A stretch of 64,000 bases of DNA. Origin: Streptomyces olindensis (GTDB lineage Bacteria > Actinomycetota > Actinomycetes > Streptomycetales > Streptomycetaceae). The stretch is from positions 1 to 64,000 of the forward strand of contig JJOH01000096.1 of the NCBI GenBank assembly GCA_000696115.1, in the 5' to 3' direction. The position numbers and the translations under genes were made by a program. The notes beneath the pieces are model-generated. The model saw only the letters and a program-made list of their open reading frames with translations. It had not been told where the DNA came from and ran no database searches. Every line of letters starts with the position of its first letter. Positions within the stretch are counted from its first letter, which is position 1. Shown one piece after another: positions 1 to 9,172 of this stretch.

Positions 1-818
1 TACTTGGCGTACGCGCGGTCGTAGGCCGGGAACCACCAGGAGAGCACCGTGCGCGAACGCAGACCGAAGTGCGCCGCCACGGGCCGGTCCGCGGCGTACA
101 GCACGGACAGCACCCCGCGGCACTCCGGTTCCTCGCTCCGGCAGAGCAGGCCCACCAGCCGGGTGATCCAGTCCTGCGCGAACCGGTCCCGCCGTCCGGT
201 CCGCCGGTACTGCGCCGACTTCCAGCCCATCAGCGCCCGCAGGGCGGCGGGGTCGTCGGCGTCGTACACGAACCGCACCTCGCCGACCTGCCGGGCCAGC
301 CTGCGCTCCTTGGCCAGGGTCTGTCTGAGGAAGCTCGGCGACTTCGCCCGCAGCCGCCGCGTGTACCGCTCGAACCCCTCGGCGAGGTCGACGACCGGCG
401 AGGCGAGCTCCTCGGCCGCGTGCGGCACGAACAGCCCCTGCCCGGCCTCCAGGTTGTCGAACTCCCAGGACGACAACGCGCAGGACCGCAGCAGCCGGCG
501 GGCGTCGAGCCGGATCCCGGGGCGTAACACGGCCCCCTGACTGTCCGACACCCCGAGCCCGATGGCCCGGCCCTGCCCCAGGGGCCCTCTCTCGTACGGG
601 AAGAACCCGACCGGTGAGCCGTCGTCCTGCAGCACCGCGACCCTGGCTCCCGGCCTGACCCGCCCCACCGCCGTGGTGAACGCGGGGTCGAGGAAGGGGT
701 TCGCCGGGGCCCCGGACTCCGTCCGTATCTCCCGCCACATCTTCTGGTCGTTCGGGCTCAGTTCGTCCGGCCTCAGAACGAGAACGCGCTTTCCGGGCAA
801 GTCTGCCTCCTGTGTCAT
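1..818 (-). CDS. GNAT-fold acyltransferase, BioF2/CelD-like (3' end cut by window edge)
   Basis: The reverse strand stays open from an ATG at 818 to the window edge, giving 272 codons that begin MTQEADLPGKRVLVLRPDEL. The central and distal part has the pattern of the BioF2-like / CelD-like acetyltransferase family (FemAB-related GNAT fold): a region around LRAKSPSFLRQTLAKERRLA and a late VLYAADRPVAAHFGLRS followed by SWWFPAYD. Streptomyces members usually sit among exopolysaccharide genes and transfer an acyl or aminoacyl group; the substrate here is unknown. A second in-frame ATG lies 6 nt upstream (824); neither has a strong Shine-Dalgarno. A TTA leucine codon at 525-527 (residue 98) suggests bldA dependence. 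The C-terminus is missing. Confidence 0.72.
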   Translation of the reverse strand, partial: MTQEADLPGKRVLVLRPDELSPNDQKMWREIRTESGAPANPFLDPAFTTAVGRVRPGARVAVLQDDGSPVGFFPYERGPLGQGRAIGLGVSDSQGAVLRPGIRLDARRLLRSCALSSWEFDNLEAGQGLFVPHAAEELASPVVDLAEGFERYTRRLRAKSPSFLRQTLAKERRLARQVGEVRFVYDADDPAALRALMGWKSAQYRRTGRRDRFAQDWITRLVGLLCRSEEPECRGVLSVLYAADRPVAAHFGLRSRTVLSWWFPAYDRAYAK

Positions 819-912
819 CGGCATGGGGACACACGAAGGCCTGCGCACCGCGTACCGGCACCAGGCAGTACTCGGGCCGCACGGCGCAGGCCCTGATCGG
901 TACCGCCGCCAC

Positions 913-1290
913 TCAGCAGCGGAACGTCTGCAACTCGACGGCGCTCCGGGCGGCCCCGACCGCCCCCGGACATCTGGCCGCTCCCCCCGCGCGGGGGTCA
1001 GTACCACCCCGGTCCACCGCGGGCGCCCCGGCCGTCACGGAACTCGCCCCGGCCGCTCCGACCGTCCGGGGCGTCCGCGCCGCCGGCTGCCGGGCGGACG
1101 CCTCCTCCTCGCACGGACAGCGCTCCCCGGCCGCTTCCGCCTCGGCGCCCGAAGCCGTGGCCGTCTCCGTGGCCGCCGTGACCGCGCCTTCCGCCGCGGG
1201 GCCGCCGTGTGTGAACGCCGGGACGACGAGATGCAGCACCAGCAGGCAGGCCACCAGGCCCATCTCCGCTGCCCATCGTGGCCGCACCAT
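913..1290 (-). CDS. Small Ala/Glu-rich protein with one hydrophobic segment
   Basis: This 125-residue protein starts at the ATG at 1290, four bases after AGGGG. Residues 10-23 (GLVACLLVLHLVVPAF) form one hydrophobic segment, either an uncleaved anchor or a signal peptide. The rest is low-complexity Ala/Glu/Gly with a Cys pair (RCPCEEE) and a C-terminal Cys. I recognise no family. A longer reading from 1443 adds 51 Arg/Pro-rich residues without a ribosome binding site and was not used. Codon use fits coding but composition alone could mislead, so certainty is moderate. It lies alone between two other leftward genes. Confidence 0.45.
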   Translation of the reverse strand: MVRPRWAAEMGLVACLLVLHLVVPAFTHGGPAAEGAVTAATETATASGAEAEAAGERCPCEEEASARQPAARTPRTVGAAGASSVTAGAPAVDRGGTDPRAGGAARCPGAVGAARSAVELQTFRC

Positions 1291-1495
1291 CAGACCCCTG
1301 ATCTGCGTCTCGGCGGGGGAGTACGGAAGAGACCCGGGCCCCGGGGCCGGCACCGGACCTGACCCCCGACCCGGCCGGCTGCGTCTTCCAGTAGGCCGAG
1401 CCCGTCCCGCCCCGTCAACCCCTGGTGAGACGATTCGCCCCACTCGGCCGACCGTCGCCGGAGCGTGACGGAAAGCGCTGTCGACACAAGGGCCG

Positions 1496-2182
1496 TCAGT
1501 CGCCCACGCTCAGCACCTCGGCCGGCTTCGGCGGCCGGATGTCGAGGGGCTCGTCGAAGCCGCTGAACGAGGTGGTGGTGTGCTGGGCGCCGCTCTCGTA
1601 GACCGTCCTGAGGAGATACGGCTTGCCCTCGTCGGCGACGTAGAAGGTGTACGTCCCTTCCTTGTCCGCCTTGTCGGTCACGATCAGCTCGACGGCCTTC
1701 GTGCCCCCGACGCGGGTGGATCCGCCCTTCCTCGCCGTGCCGAACGAGTCGAAGGGCCTCTCGCAGGAGGTCAGTCCGTCACCGGTGCTCGCCGGGTCCA
1801 CCGGTGTCTTCACCCACAGCTTCTGCTCGCTGGTGAGGCCCGGATTGTTCTTCCACTTCTGCAGATAGGCCCGGTTCGGGCGGACGTAGTCGGTCGTTCC
1901 CAGCCGGATCTGCTCCAGGGCGCTGCCTCCGGCCCAGGTGGTCCTGGACCTGCACCGGCTGTCGAGGTCGGTGACGAGATGGCTGGTGACCGTGGATCCG
2001 CGGGTGGTGCGGTTGGTGATGTCGACGGTGACGGAGTCCAGCTTCCGCATCGTCGCGTTGGCCTCGTCGAGGATGTCGCCGGCGGACCTGTCCTCGCCGG
2101 TGCCGCCGCTACCGCACCCGGTCAGGACCGCGCCCGCCAGCAGGCACAGCGCGGTCGTCGTCGTGATGGTCATGGCCCGCAC
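1496..2182 (-). CDS. Secreted lipoprotein, outer-leaflet anchored
   Basis: The GTG at 2182 is chosen because it lies four bases after a strong AGGGGGG. The product is 228 residues. It begins with a lipoprotein signal peptide: a short basic N-terminus, a hydrophobic run LCLLAGAVL and the lipobox LTGC, so the mature N-terminal Cys should be diacylated. The mature part contains DILDEANATMRKLDSVTVDI and later blocks typical of Streptomyces LppX/LolA-fold-like lipoproteins. It resembles the lipoprotein at 5531-6412 in layout (a Ser/Gly linker, then a beta-rich domain about sensing or carrying a ligand), but no specific ligand can be named. It is divergent from the kinase-like gene at 2488. Confidence 0.75.
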   Translation of the reverse strand: MRAMTITTTTALCLLAGAVLTGCGSGGTGEDRSAGDILDEANATMRKLDSVTVDITNRTTRGSTVTSHLVTDLDSRCRSRTTWAGGSALEQIRLGTTDYVRPNRAYLQKWKNNPGLTSEQKLWVKTPVDPASTGDGLTSCERPFDSFGTARKGGSTRVGGTKAVELIVTDKADKEGTYTFYVADEGKPYLLRTVYESGAQHTTTSFSGFDEPLDIRPPKPAEVLSVGD

Positions 2183-2244
2183 GGAGCCCCCCTGTTGTTC
2201 GTGTCGGCCGATGATCGGCAAGGGAGCCTACCCGCCTGCCGCCC

Positions 2245-2265
2245 GGCCCTCCGGTCCGGAGGGCC
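2245..2265. repeat. Intergenic perfect inverted repeat
   Basis: GGCCCTCCGG and CCGGAGGGCC are separated by a single T, between the divergent lipoprotein and kinase-like genes. A terminator is not expected here, so it may be an operator or merely GC-rich symmetry. The rest of the 305-bp divergent gap (2183-2487) holds no other clear element. Confidence 0.35.
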
Positions 2266-2487
2266 GGGGGTGGGTGCCGGCGTGCCCCGGCGCGCGGAAC
2301 CCGCGCTCGCGGGCCGCGTACGCTACCGGTGGCTCCACGCCGGGGAATCGTCACATCTGACGTGCTCGCCGGCCGGGGAGCCATCTGGAACGGCGGTGGC
2401 CGAGCCGGTCCGTCGGCGGGCACCATGGGCACGGCCGGGCGCGGTCTCCAGGGTCCGCCCGCGCCGGCCTCCGAGCGGAGGGACGAG

Positions 2488-3840
2488 ATGGGATCGGCGA
2501 TGAGCGAGTGGTATCATCACCGGCAGAGATGGGCCGCCAGGGGAGCCCTGGCCGCAGCCGCTTCGGCCGCGTTGCTGCCCCTCGTCGCCGGCGGTCTGGC
2601 AGGGCTGCTGCTGCTCGTGGCCGGCCTGGCGGGACTGGCCCTCACCGCGGCCGCGCTCTGGTGGGTCCTGTCCCGCCGCGGACCGGCACGGATGGCGGCG
2701 GCCGCGCTGGCCGTCGCCGCGCCCGTCGGCCTCATCACCCTCTTCGCGACCGCGAACCTGCTCTGGGTGGTCTTCCTGTCCCTGCTGCTGTGGTGCGCGG
2801 CGGTCTGGAGCGGCCGCTACGCCCTGCGCAGCACCGGCCTGCGGCCGGTCCGGGTGAAGGAGTACCGCACGCCGGCGCCGCAGCGCCCCTTCCTCCTGCT
2901 CAACCCGCGCTCCGGCGGTGGCAAGGTCGGGAAGTTCGGCCTGAAGGAGAAGGCCGAGGCGCTGGGCGCCCGGGTCGTCCTGCTCGACCCGGAGCAGCAC
3001 CAGGACGTCACCGTCCTCGCCAGGGCCGCGGTGGCCGACGGAGCCGACCTCCTGGGCGTCGCGGGCGGTGACGGCACGCAGGCCCTGGTCGCCGCCGTCG
3101 CGGCGGAACACGGGCTGCCGTTCCTCGTCATCGCGGCCGGTACGCGCAACCACTTCGCCATGGACCTGGGACTGGACCGGGACGACCCGTCCCGGTGCCT
3201 GGACGCCCTCACCGACGGCGTCGAACTCCGCGTCGACCTCGGCTTCGCCGACGACCGCCCGTTCGTGAACAACGCGTCCTTCGGCGTCTACGGGGCCGTC
3301 GTGCAGAGCCCCGGCTACCGCGAGGACAAGGTGGGCGCGGCACTGGAGCGGCTGCCCGAGCTGCTCACCCGGCAGACCGGCCCGCGGCTGACCGCGAGCG
3401 CCGACGGCACGACCATCGCCGACCCGCAGGCCGTCCTGGTGAGCAACAACCCCTACCGCATGGACGACCCGTTCGGCTTCGGTCGGCGCGAGCGGCTCAA
3501 CTCCGGGAGGCTCGGCGTGCTCGCCGTCCGCGTGGACAGCGCGGTGGAAGCGGCCGAACTGCTGCTGTCCCCGCGCCCGGAGGGGCTGACGGTGCTCACC
3601 GCGCAGCACGTCGTCGTCCACGCCGACGCACCGCACCTGGAGGTCGGCCTCGACGGCGAGGCACTCACCCTGCCCGCTCCCGTCCACTGCCGCATCGCAC
3701 GCCGGGCCCTGCGCGTCCGGGTGCCCCGCGACCGGCCCGGAGTCCCCGACGCGCCTCCGCGCCTGGACTGGCGCCGGCTGCGCAAACTGGCGGCCGCGGT
3801 GAGCCGTACCGCCGCGCCCTCGCGCTCCTGGCGTACCTGA
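2488..3840 (+). CDS. Diacylglycerol/sphingosine kinase-like membrane protein
   Basis: This 450-residue protein starts at the ATG at 2488, just after GGAGGGACGAG. Residues 15-110 contain three to four membrane segments (an LLPLVAGGLAGLLLLVAGLAG block, then VAAPVGLITLFATANLLWVVFL). A DAGK_cat domain follows from about residue 130: LLNPRSGGGKVGKF is the N-terminal nucleotide-binding loop, and GGDGT at residues 193-197 is the hallmark motif. NNASFGVYGAVV and the YRMDDPFGFGRRERL block are also characteristic. The family phosphorylates lipid hydroxyls such as diacylglycerol with ATP; a membrane-anchored N-terminus fits a lipid substrate. An upstream in-frame reading from 2329 has no ribosome binding site. 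A perfect hairpin terminator follows the stop. Confidence 0.88.
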   Translation: MGSAMSEWYHHRQRWAARGALAAAASAALLPLVAGGLAGLLLLVAGLAGLALTAAALWWVLSRRGPARMAAAALAVAAPVGLITLFATANLLWVVFLSLLLWCAAVWSGRYALRSTGLRPVRVKEYRTPAPQRPFLLLNPRSGGGKVGKFGLKEKAEALGARVVLLDPEQHQDVTVLARAAVADGADLLGVAGGDGTQALVAAVAAEHGLPFLVIAAGTRNHFAMDLGLDRDDPSRCLDALTDGVELRVDLGFADDRPFVNNASFGVYGAVVQSPGYREDKVGAALERLPELLTRQTGPRLTASADGTTIADPQAVLVSNNPYRMDDPFGFGRRERLNSGRLGVLAVRVDSAVEAAELLLSPRPEGLTVLTAQHVVVHADAPHLEVGLDGEALTLPAPVHCRIARRALRVRVPRDRPGVPDAPPRLDWRRLRKLAAAVSRTAAPSRSWRT

Positions 3841-3853
3841 GCGCCGCACACAC

Positions 3854-3885
3854 GAGGCCCCCTGCCGCTCCGGCCAGGGGGCCTC
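3854..3885. terminator. Bidirectional hairpin terminator
   Basis: GAGGCCCCCTG (3854-3864) pairs perfectly with CAGGGGGCCTC (3875-3885) across a 10-nt loop. It lies between the kinase-like gene ending at 3840 and the convergent heme monooxygenase gene ending at 3905, so it can serve both. Confidence 0.85.
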
Positions 3886-3904
3886 GCCCTTGACGGGCCG
3901 CGGG

Positions 3905-4231
3905 CTACGCGCCCTTCGGCCCGGCCTGCTGCACCACCTCGAAGGACCAGAGGGTCGAGTCGCTCGCCGCGGGCCTGGGCCGCTCGCCGCCCTCGCCGCC
4001 GCCCTGGTGCGCGGCCTTCATCGGCCCTTCCATCCAGGCCTGGAACGACGCCTCGTCCCGCCACCGGGTGTAGACGAGGTAGGTGTCGGTGCCCTCCACC
4101 GGGCGCAGGAGCTCGAACCACTCGAACCCGTCGGAGCTCTCCACGGTGTGCGCGCGGGAGGCGAACCGCTTCTCCAGCGTCTCGCGCTGCTCGGCGGGCA
4201 CGGTCAGCACATTGATCTTGACTACGCTCAT
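3905..4231 (-). CDS. Heme-degrading monooxygenase, MhuD-like (ABM fold)
   Basis: This 108-residue protein starts MSVVKINVLTVPAEQRETLE and has the dimeric alpha+beta antibiotic-biosynthesis-monooxygenase fold. The residues that bind and activate heme in Mycobacterium MhuD (Asn7, Trp66, His75) fall at exactly the same numbers here: N7 in VKIN, W66 in FQAW and H75 in KAAH. This is strong evidence for heme degradation rather than a generic ABM protein. The expected role is iron release from heme in the cytoplasm, using O2 and a reductase. The gene is divergent from the TIGR01777 epimerase across a perfect palindrome at 4292-4307 that could regulate both. No heme importer is adjacent. Confidence 0.85.
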   Translation of the reverse strand: MSVVKINVLTVPAEQRETLEKRFASRAHTVESSDGFEWFELLRPVEGTDTYLVYTRWRDEASFQAWMEGPMKAAHQGGGEGGERPRPAASDSTLWSFEVVQQAGPKGA

Positions 4232-4291
4232 GGCCCCATCTTGCCCGACGACACGTCTGCGCCGGCTAAGGGCCCCGCGCCACGCGAAGGT

Positions 4292-4307
4292 TTTGAACGC
4301 GTTCAAA
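4292..4307. promoter_or_regulatory. Perfect 16-bp palindromic operator
   Basis: TTTGAACGCGTTCAAA is perfectly self-complementary. It lies in the 118-bp divergent gap, 43 bp before the ATG of the epimerase gene and 61 bp before that of the heme monooxygenase. Its size and symmetry fit a TetR- or MarR-type dimer. No candidate regulator is next to it. Confidence 0.6.
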
Positions 4308-4349
4308 TGTGGGTTAGGGTCGCTCTCACACGTCGAGCGGGAGACCTTC

Positions 4350-5300
4350 ATGAAGATCGTGATACCCGGCGGGACCGGTCAGGTCGGCACCGTGCTGCAG
4401 CGCGCGCTGAGCGCGGCGGGGCATGACGTCGTGGTGCTCAGCCGGCGCCCGGCGGGCCGGGGCGAGGTGCACTGGGACGGTGCGACCCCGGGCCCGTGGA
4501 CGAAGGAGATCGACGGCAGCGACGTCGTCGTCAACCTGGCGGGCCGGAGCGTGAACTGCCGTTACACCCCTGCCAATCTGCGGGAGATGATGGACTCGCG
4601 GGTCCACTCCGCCCGGGTCGTGGGCGAGGCGATCGCCGCAGCCGCCCGGCCGCCCCGGGTCTGGCTGCAGATGAGCACCGCGACCGTCTACGCCCACCGC
4701 TTCGACGCGCCCCACGACGAGGCCACCGGCGTGATCGGCGGAGCCGAGCCCGACGTCCCGGGCTACTGGGCCTACAGCGTCGAGATCGCCAAGGCATGGG
4801 AGCGCGCGCAGGAGTCGGCCGACACCCCGCACACCCGGAAGGTGGCGCTGCGCACCGCCATGGTGATGAGCCCGGACCGGGGCGGCGTCTTCGACGTCCT
4901 GCTGCGGCTGGCCCGGCTCGGTCTCGGCGGCCCGGTGGCGGGCGGCGCCCAGTACGTCTCCTGGATCCACGACCAGGACTTCGTCCGGGCGATCGAGTTC
5001 CTCGTCGCCCGGGACGACATCGACGGCCCGGTCAACCTCGCCGCTCCCGAGCCCCTCCCGCAGCGCGCCTTCATGCGCACGCTGCGCGCCGCGTGGGGCG
5101 TTCCGGTGGGGCTGCCCGCCACCCGCTGGATGGCCGAGGTGGGTGCCTTCGTCCTGCGCTCGGACACCGAACTGCTGCTCAAGAGCCGCCGTGTCGTCCC
5201 CGGCCGCCTCCTCGAAGCGGGCTTCACCTTCGACCGTCCCGCCTGGCCGGAGGCCGCGGACGACCTAGTGCGGCGGTTGCGCGGCGGGCGCGTGGGGTGA
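4350..5300 (+). CDS. TIGR01777 family epimerase (SDR39U1/YfcH-like)
   Basis: This is a 316-residue extended SDR protein. The NAD(P)-binding loop GGTGQVG is at residues 7-13. It has VVNLAGRSVNCRYTPANLRE (family signature), the LQMSTATVYAHRFDAP strip, and the late GGAQYVSWIHDQDFVRAIEF and PLPQRAFMRTLRAAWG blocks of TIGR01777/DUF1731 proteins. The length is typical. The biochemical substrate of this family is not settled, so I call only the fold and cofactor. The ATG at 4350 has a modest GAGCGGGAG upstream. The start lies beyond the palindromic operator shared with the divergent heme monooxygenase. The gene runs into the palindromic repeat array. Confidence 0.85.
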   Translation: MKIVIPGGTGQVGTVLQRALSAAGHDVVVLSRRPAGRGEVHWDGATPGPWTKEIDGSDVVVNLAGRSVNCRYTPANLREMMDSRVHSARVVGEAIAAAARPPRVWLQMSTATVYAHRFDAPHDEATGVIGGAEPDVPGYWAYSVEIAKAWERAQESADTPHTRKVALRTAMVMSPDRGGVFDVLLRLARLGLGGPVAGGAQYVSWIHDQDFVRAIEFLVARDDIDGPVNLAAPEPLPQRAFMRTLRAAWGVPVGLPATRWMAEVGAFVLRSDTELLLKSRRVVPGRLLEAGFTFDRPAWPEAADDLVRRLRGGRVG

Positions 5301-5371
5301 GACGGCGGCGCGTATCGGCGCGCGCGTGAGGTGAGGGGGCGGCGCGGCAGGTGCGGGGGAGAACGCGGGCA

Positions 5372-5533
5372 GGTGCGCGGGAAGGGCCCGCGTCAGGTGT
5401 GCGGGAGGCCCGCGTCAAGGGTGCGGGAAGGTCCTGCACCAGGGGCGCGCGAAGGTCCCGCGCCAGTTGTGCGGGCCGGCCGGCGCCAGTTGTGCGGGCA
5501 GGCCCGCGCCAGATGTGCGAGAGGCCCGCGTCA
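5372..5533. repeat. Seven tandem 22-24-bp repeats, each an imperfect palindrome
   Basis: Units begin at 5372, 5396, 5418, 5442, 5466, 5489 and 5512. The consensus is G(T/G)TGTGCGGGAGGCCCGCGTCA. Most units contain a self-complementary core such as GCGGGAGGCCCGC, so the region would fold into a row of hairpins. More degenerate copies extend upstream to about 5325. The last unit ends on TCA, the reverse complement of the stop codon of the lipoprotein gene, so the array abuts that reading frame. It fills the gap between two convergent genes. It has no unique spacers and so is not a CRISPR array. Serial termination or a protein-binding array are the options. Confidence 0.85.
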
Positions 5534-6412
5534 GCTGCGGCCCTCGCTCCGCTTGCCCTGCTCCACGGCCTTGCCGGTCATGTCGGTGACCTGCCCGGCG
5601 GGCGGCGCGTCCGCCTCCACCTCGGTGCCAAAGTCGGTGAACTCCATGAGCGTGCGCACCGTGACCTTCTGCGGCGAGGAGGAGGCGTCGGCGGACGACC
5701 GCTGCGTCGCCGCGGCGGGGGCACTGAGGGTCATGTCGAACTGCTGCCGCCGCATCCGGCCCTGCTCGTCGAGCCACACGTCCATCGGCAGCGTCGGACC
5801 GACCTGGCGGCGCAGGGCGTCCCCGTCGGGGAGGTCGGCGACGTCGACGGAGACGCGGTAGTGCGTGGTCTCGACCCCGTCGATCGTCTCCGTGCCCTTC
5901 TCGGTCACGTCCTTGTCGGTGATCGCCTGGGCGAACTTCGCGGAGCGAGCGGGGTCGTTCACGGGCCGGTCGCCGGAGCCCTGCCGGGCGGCGACCTTCC
6001 CCATGTCGATCTTGATCCACGGCTTGCCGCCCGGCGCCTGCCCCTTCGGCACCTTCTGGTACAGGACCTGGTCGACCACGCGCTGTTCGATCCGCTGTCC
6101 CTGTGCCGTGACCGTCATGACGCTGTCGCCGTCGTCCAGGTCCACGGCGCCCTGCCCGTTCGCGGTCATCGACGTGCCCTGGGCCGAGGTCTGCACCCGC
6201 AGCTTCACCCGGGCGGTGTCCTCCTCGGCCGTCCTGTCGTAGGCCGAGCGCACCGCCCGCGTGCCCTCCTCCTGCGTGCCGCCCCGCGCCGAGGAACCCG
6301 GCGCCGCGTCACCCGTGCCGTCCTCGTCGCCGCAGCCGACCAGCACCGTTCCCGCCAGGACACCGGCGACACCTAAGGCACAGACCTTCCTGCCGTTGCC
6401 TGCCCTGCCCAT
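5531..6412 (-). CDS. Secreted lipoprotein, LppX/LolA-like
   Basis: This 293-residue protein starts at the ATG at 6412, eight bases after AGGAG. Basic residues are followed by CALGVAGVLAGTVLVGC, a signal peptide with lipobox LVGC, then an acidic/Ser linker (CGDEDGTGDAAPGSS). The mature domain (residues 60-270) has VKLRVQTSAQGTSMTANGQG, RIEQRVVDQVLYQKVPKG and THYRVSVDVADLPDGD, the alternating pattern of LppX/LprG-type or LolA-fold lipoproteins. Leu13 is a TTA codon (6374-6376), which suggests bldA-dependent expression. The stop codon lies in the last unit of the palindromic repeat array. A longer N-terminal reading to 6754 lacks a ribosome site and would spoil the signal peptide. Confidence 0.82.
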   Translation of the reverse strand: MGRAGNGRKVCALGVAGVLAGTVLVGCGDEDGTGDAAPGSSARGGTQEEGTRAVRSAYDRTAEEDTARVKLRVQTSAQGTSMTANGQGAVDLDDGDSVMTVTAQGQRIEQRVVDQVLYQKVPKGQAPGGKPWIKIDMGKVAARQGSGDRPVNDPARSAKFAQAITDKDVTEKGTETIDGVETTHYRVSVDVADLPDGDALRRQVGPTLPMDVWLDEQGRMRRQQFDMTLSAPAAATQRSSADASSSPQKVTVRTLMEFTDFGTEVEADAPPAGQVTDMTGKAVEQGKRSEGRS

Positions 6413-6533
6413 CGAACCAGCTCCTCTCAGAGGTGTGTGATGCGACCCAAGTGCCCATACCGGGCATGAACACACCCACCGAACCGAGGAGTTGGGGACC
6501 GGGGCCGGTCCTGGGGCGGACGGTGCGGTCCCG

Positions 6534-6680
6534 TCAGCGGCGGCCCCTGAGCTTGCCGAGCAGACGCTGCGCCTGGGCCCGCTTGCGGGGGTCGGCCGCC
6601 GCCCGCCGTGCCTGCTCGACCGCACGCCGCCCCTGCGGACTCCGTGCGAACTGCTTGATGCGATCCAGCATTCCGGCCAT
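6534..6680 (-). CDS. Small basic 48-residue protein
   Basis: This short gene reads MAGMLDRIKQFARSPQGRRA, then VEQARRAAADPRKRAQAQRL and LGKLRGRR. It starts at the ATG at 6680, about seven bases after AAGGAAGG, and stops at 6534. It is strongly basic (about 14 Arg/Lys in 48 residues) and predicted helical. I recognise a style of small conserved actinobacterial protein but no named function; the charge suggests nucleic-acid or membrane-surface binding. It is divergent, with a 140-bp gap, from the basic Ala/Lys-rich protein at 6821. The two may share a promoter region. Confidence 0.7.
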   Translation of the reverse strand: MAGMLDRIKQFARSPQGRRAVEQARRAAADPRKRAQAQRLLGKLRGRR

Positions 6681-6820
6681 GACGTACCTTCCTTCGTGTC
6701 CTGACGTCGTCCTTGCTGTAGCTCGCCTACCCCCGCTACGACCTGCTCAGGCACCCGCCCGCCCGGTCGGCGCGCGGCCGAACGTGTTTGCCGCCGAAGT
6801 CAGGGGCAAGGCGGTGTTCC

Positions 6821-7249
6821 ATGACTGAAGAGAACAAGCGCGCGAATCAGAAGCCGACCACGATACGGGCGACGGAGTCCAAGGCCCGCCGTACGGCGGA
6901 CAAGGCGACCGCGCCGGCGTCCCGGGCCGCGAAGCAGGCGGCCGCCAAGGCCGATGACGCGGCGTCAGCGGCCACGTCCGGCGCCGAACGCTCGGCCGAG
7001 ACGGCGAAGGCCGCGGCGCAGACCGCGGCCCGCGGCGTCGAGGCGGGCCGCCAGGCCGTCGTCGCGGCGTCGGGCCAGGTCGCGTCCACGGCCAGGACGG
7101 CCTGGACGGTCATCGCCCAGCGCAAGCTCGTCGCCGCGGGCGTCGGCGCCGGCCTCACGGCCCTGAGCGCCGCCTCGTACGCCGTGGGGCGCCGCGCGGA
7201 ACGCGGCACGCACGGCCCGCTCACCCGGATCACCGGCGGGCGGATCTGA
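6821..7249 (+). CDS. Ala/Lys-rich histone-like protein with C-terminal hydrophobic segment
   Basis: This 142-residue protein starts at MTEENKRANQKPTTIRATES. Residues 15-85 are Ala/Lys/Thr-rich and predicted as one long helix, resembling histone-H1-like or LEA-like sequence. Residues about 102-128 (LVAAGVGAGLTALSAASYAVG) form a glycine-rich hydrophobic helix that could insert into the membrane. The ATG at 6821 follows GGCAAGGCGGTG. The combination suggests a stress or nucleoid/cell-envelope helper protein, but that is inference. An upstream in-frame start at 6788 adds 11 residues with no ribosome site. A perfect hairpin terminator starts five bases after the stop. Confidence 0.7.
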   Translation: MTEENKRANQKPTTIRATESKARRTADKATAPASRAAKQAAAKADDAASAATSGAERSAETAKAAAQTAARGVEAGRQAVVAASGQVASTARTAWTVIAQRKLVAAGVGAGLTALSAASYAVGRRAERGTHGPLTRITGGRI

Positions 7250-7253
7250 CCAC

Positions 7254-7278
7254 GGCCGGCACGCCCGGCGTGCCGGCC
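7254..7278 (+). terminator. Hairpin terminator
   Basis: GGCCGGCACGC (7254-7264) and GCGTGCCGGCC (7268-7278) form a perfect 11-bp stem with a CCG loop, directly after the stop at 7249. There is no U-tract, as is common in Streptomyces. The remaining gap to 7477 shows no gene. Confidence 0.75.
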
Positions 7279-7477
7279 ACGAGGGGAGCAGGCGGCGCGG
7301 CGCGGCACCGAGTCCACGGTGGTCCGCGGCGCCGCCCTCTCACGTTCCGGAGCCGCCGCCCCGGTGGCCCGGCGCACACATCCGGCCGCCGCCGCGGTGC
7401 CCCCCTCGCGCGGCACGGCCGTGACGAGGAAGGATGAGACCGCACACGAAGGATCAACCATGCGGAGGAGCGGGCCC

Positions 7478-9118
<1,641 letters not shown>

Positions 9119-9130
9119 GCACCGGCACGA

Positions 9131-9166
9131 CACGGCCCGGGCCACGCCCTCGTGGCCCGGGCCGTG
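9131..9166. terminator. Strong bidirectional terminator
   Basis: CACGGCCCGGGCCACG (9131-9146) pairs perfectly with CGTGGCCCGGGCCGTG (9151-9166) over a 4-nt loop. It separates pgm (ends 9118) from the convergent DUF5949 gene, whose family-like stop is at 9173. Confidence 0.9.
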
Positions 9167-9172
9167 CGGAGT

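Noticed and set aside
2323..3849. A 508-residue minus-strand frame opposite the diacylglycerol-kinase-like gene
   Set aside because: No motifs, antisense composition, and it crosses the upstream promoter region.
5372..5533. CRISPR-like array
   Set aside because: The units are contiguous with no unique spacers and are themselves palindromic; no cas genes are present.
6788..6820. GTTT-N14-GGGCAA stress promoter in front of the Ala/Lys-rich gene
   Set aside because: A start site there would leave too short a leader to contain the ribosome binding site.
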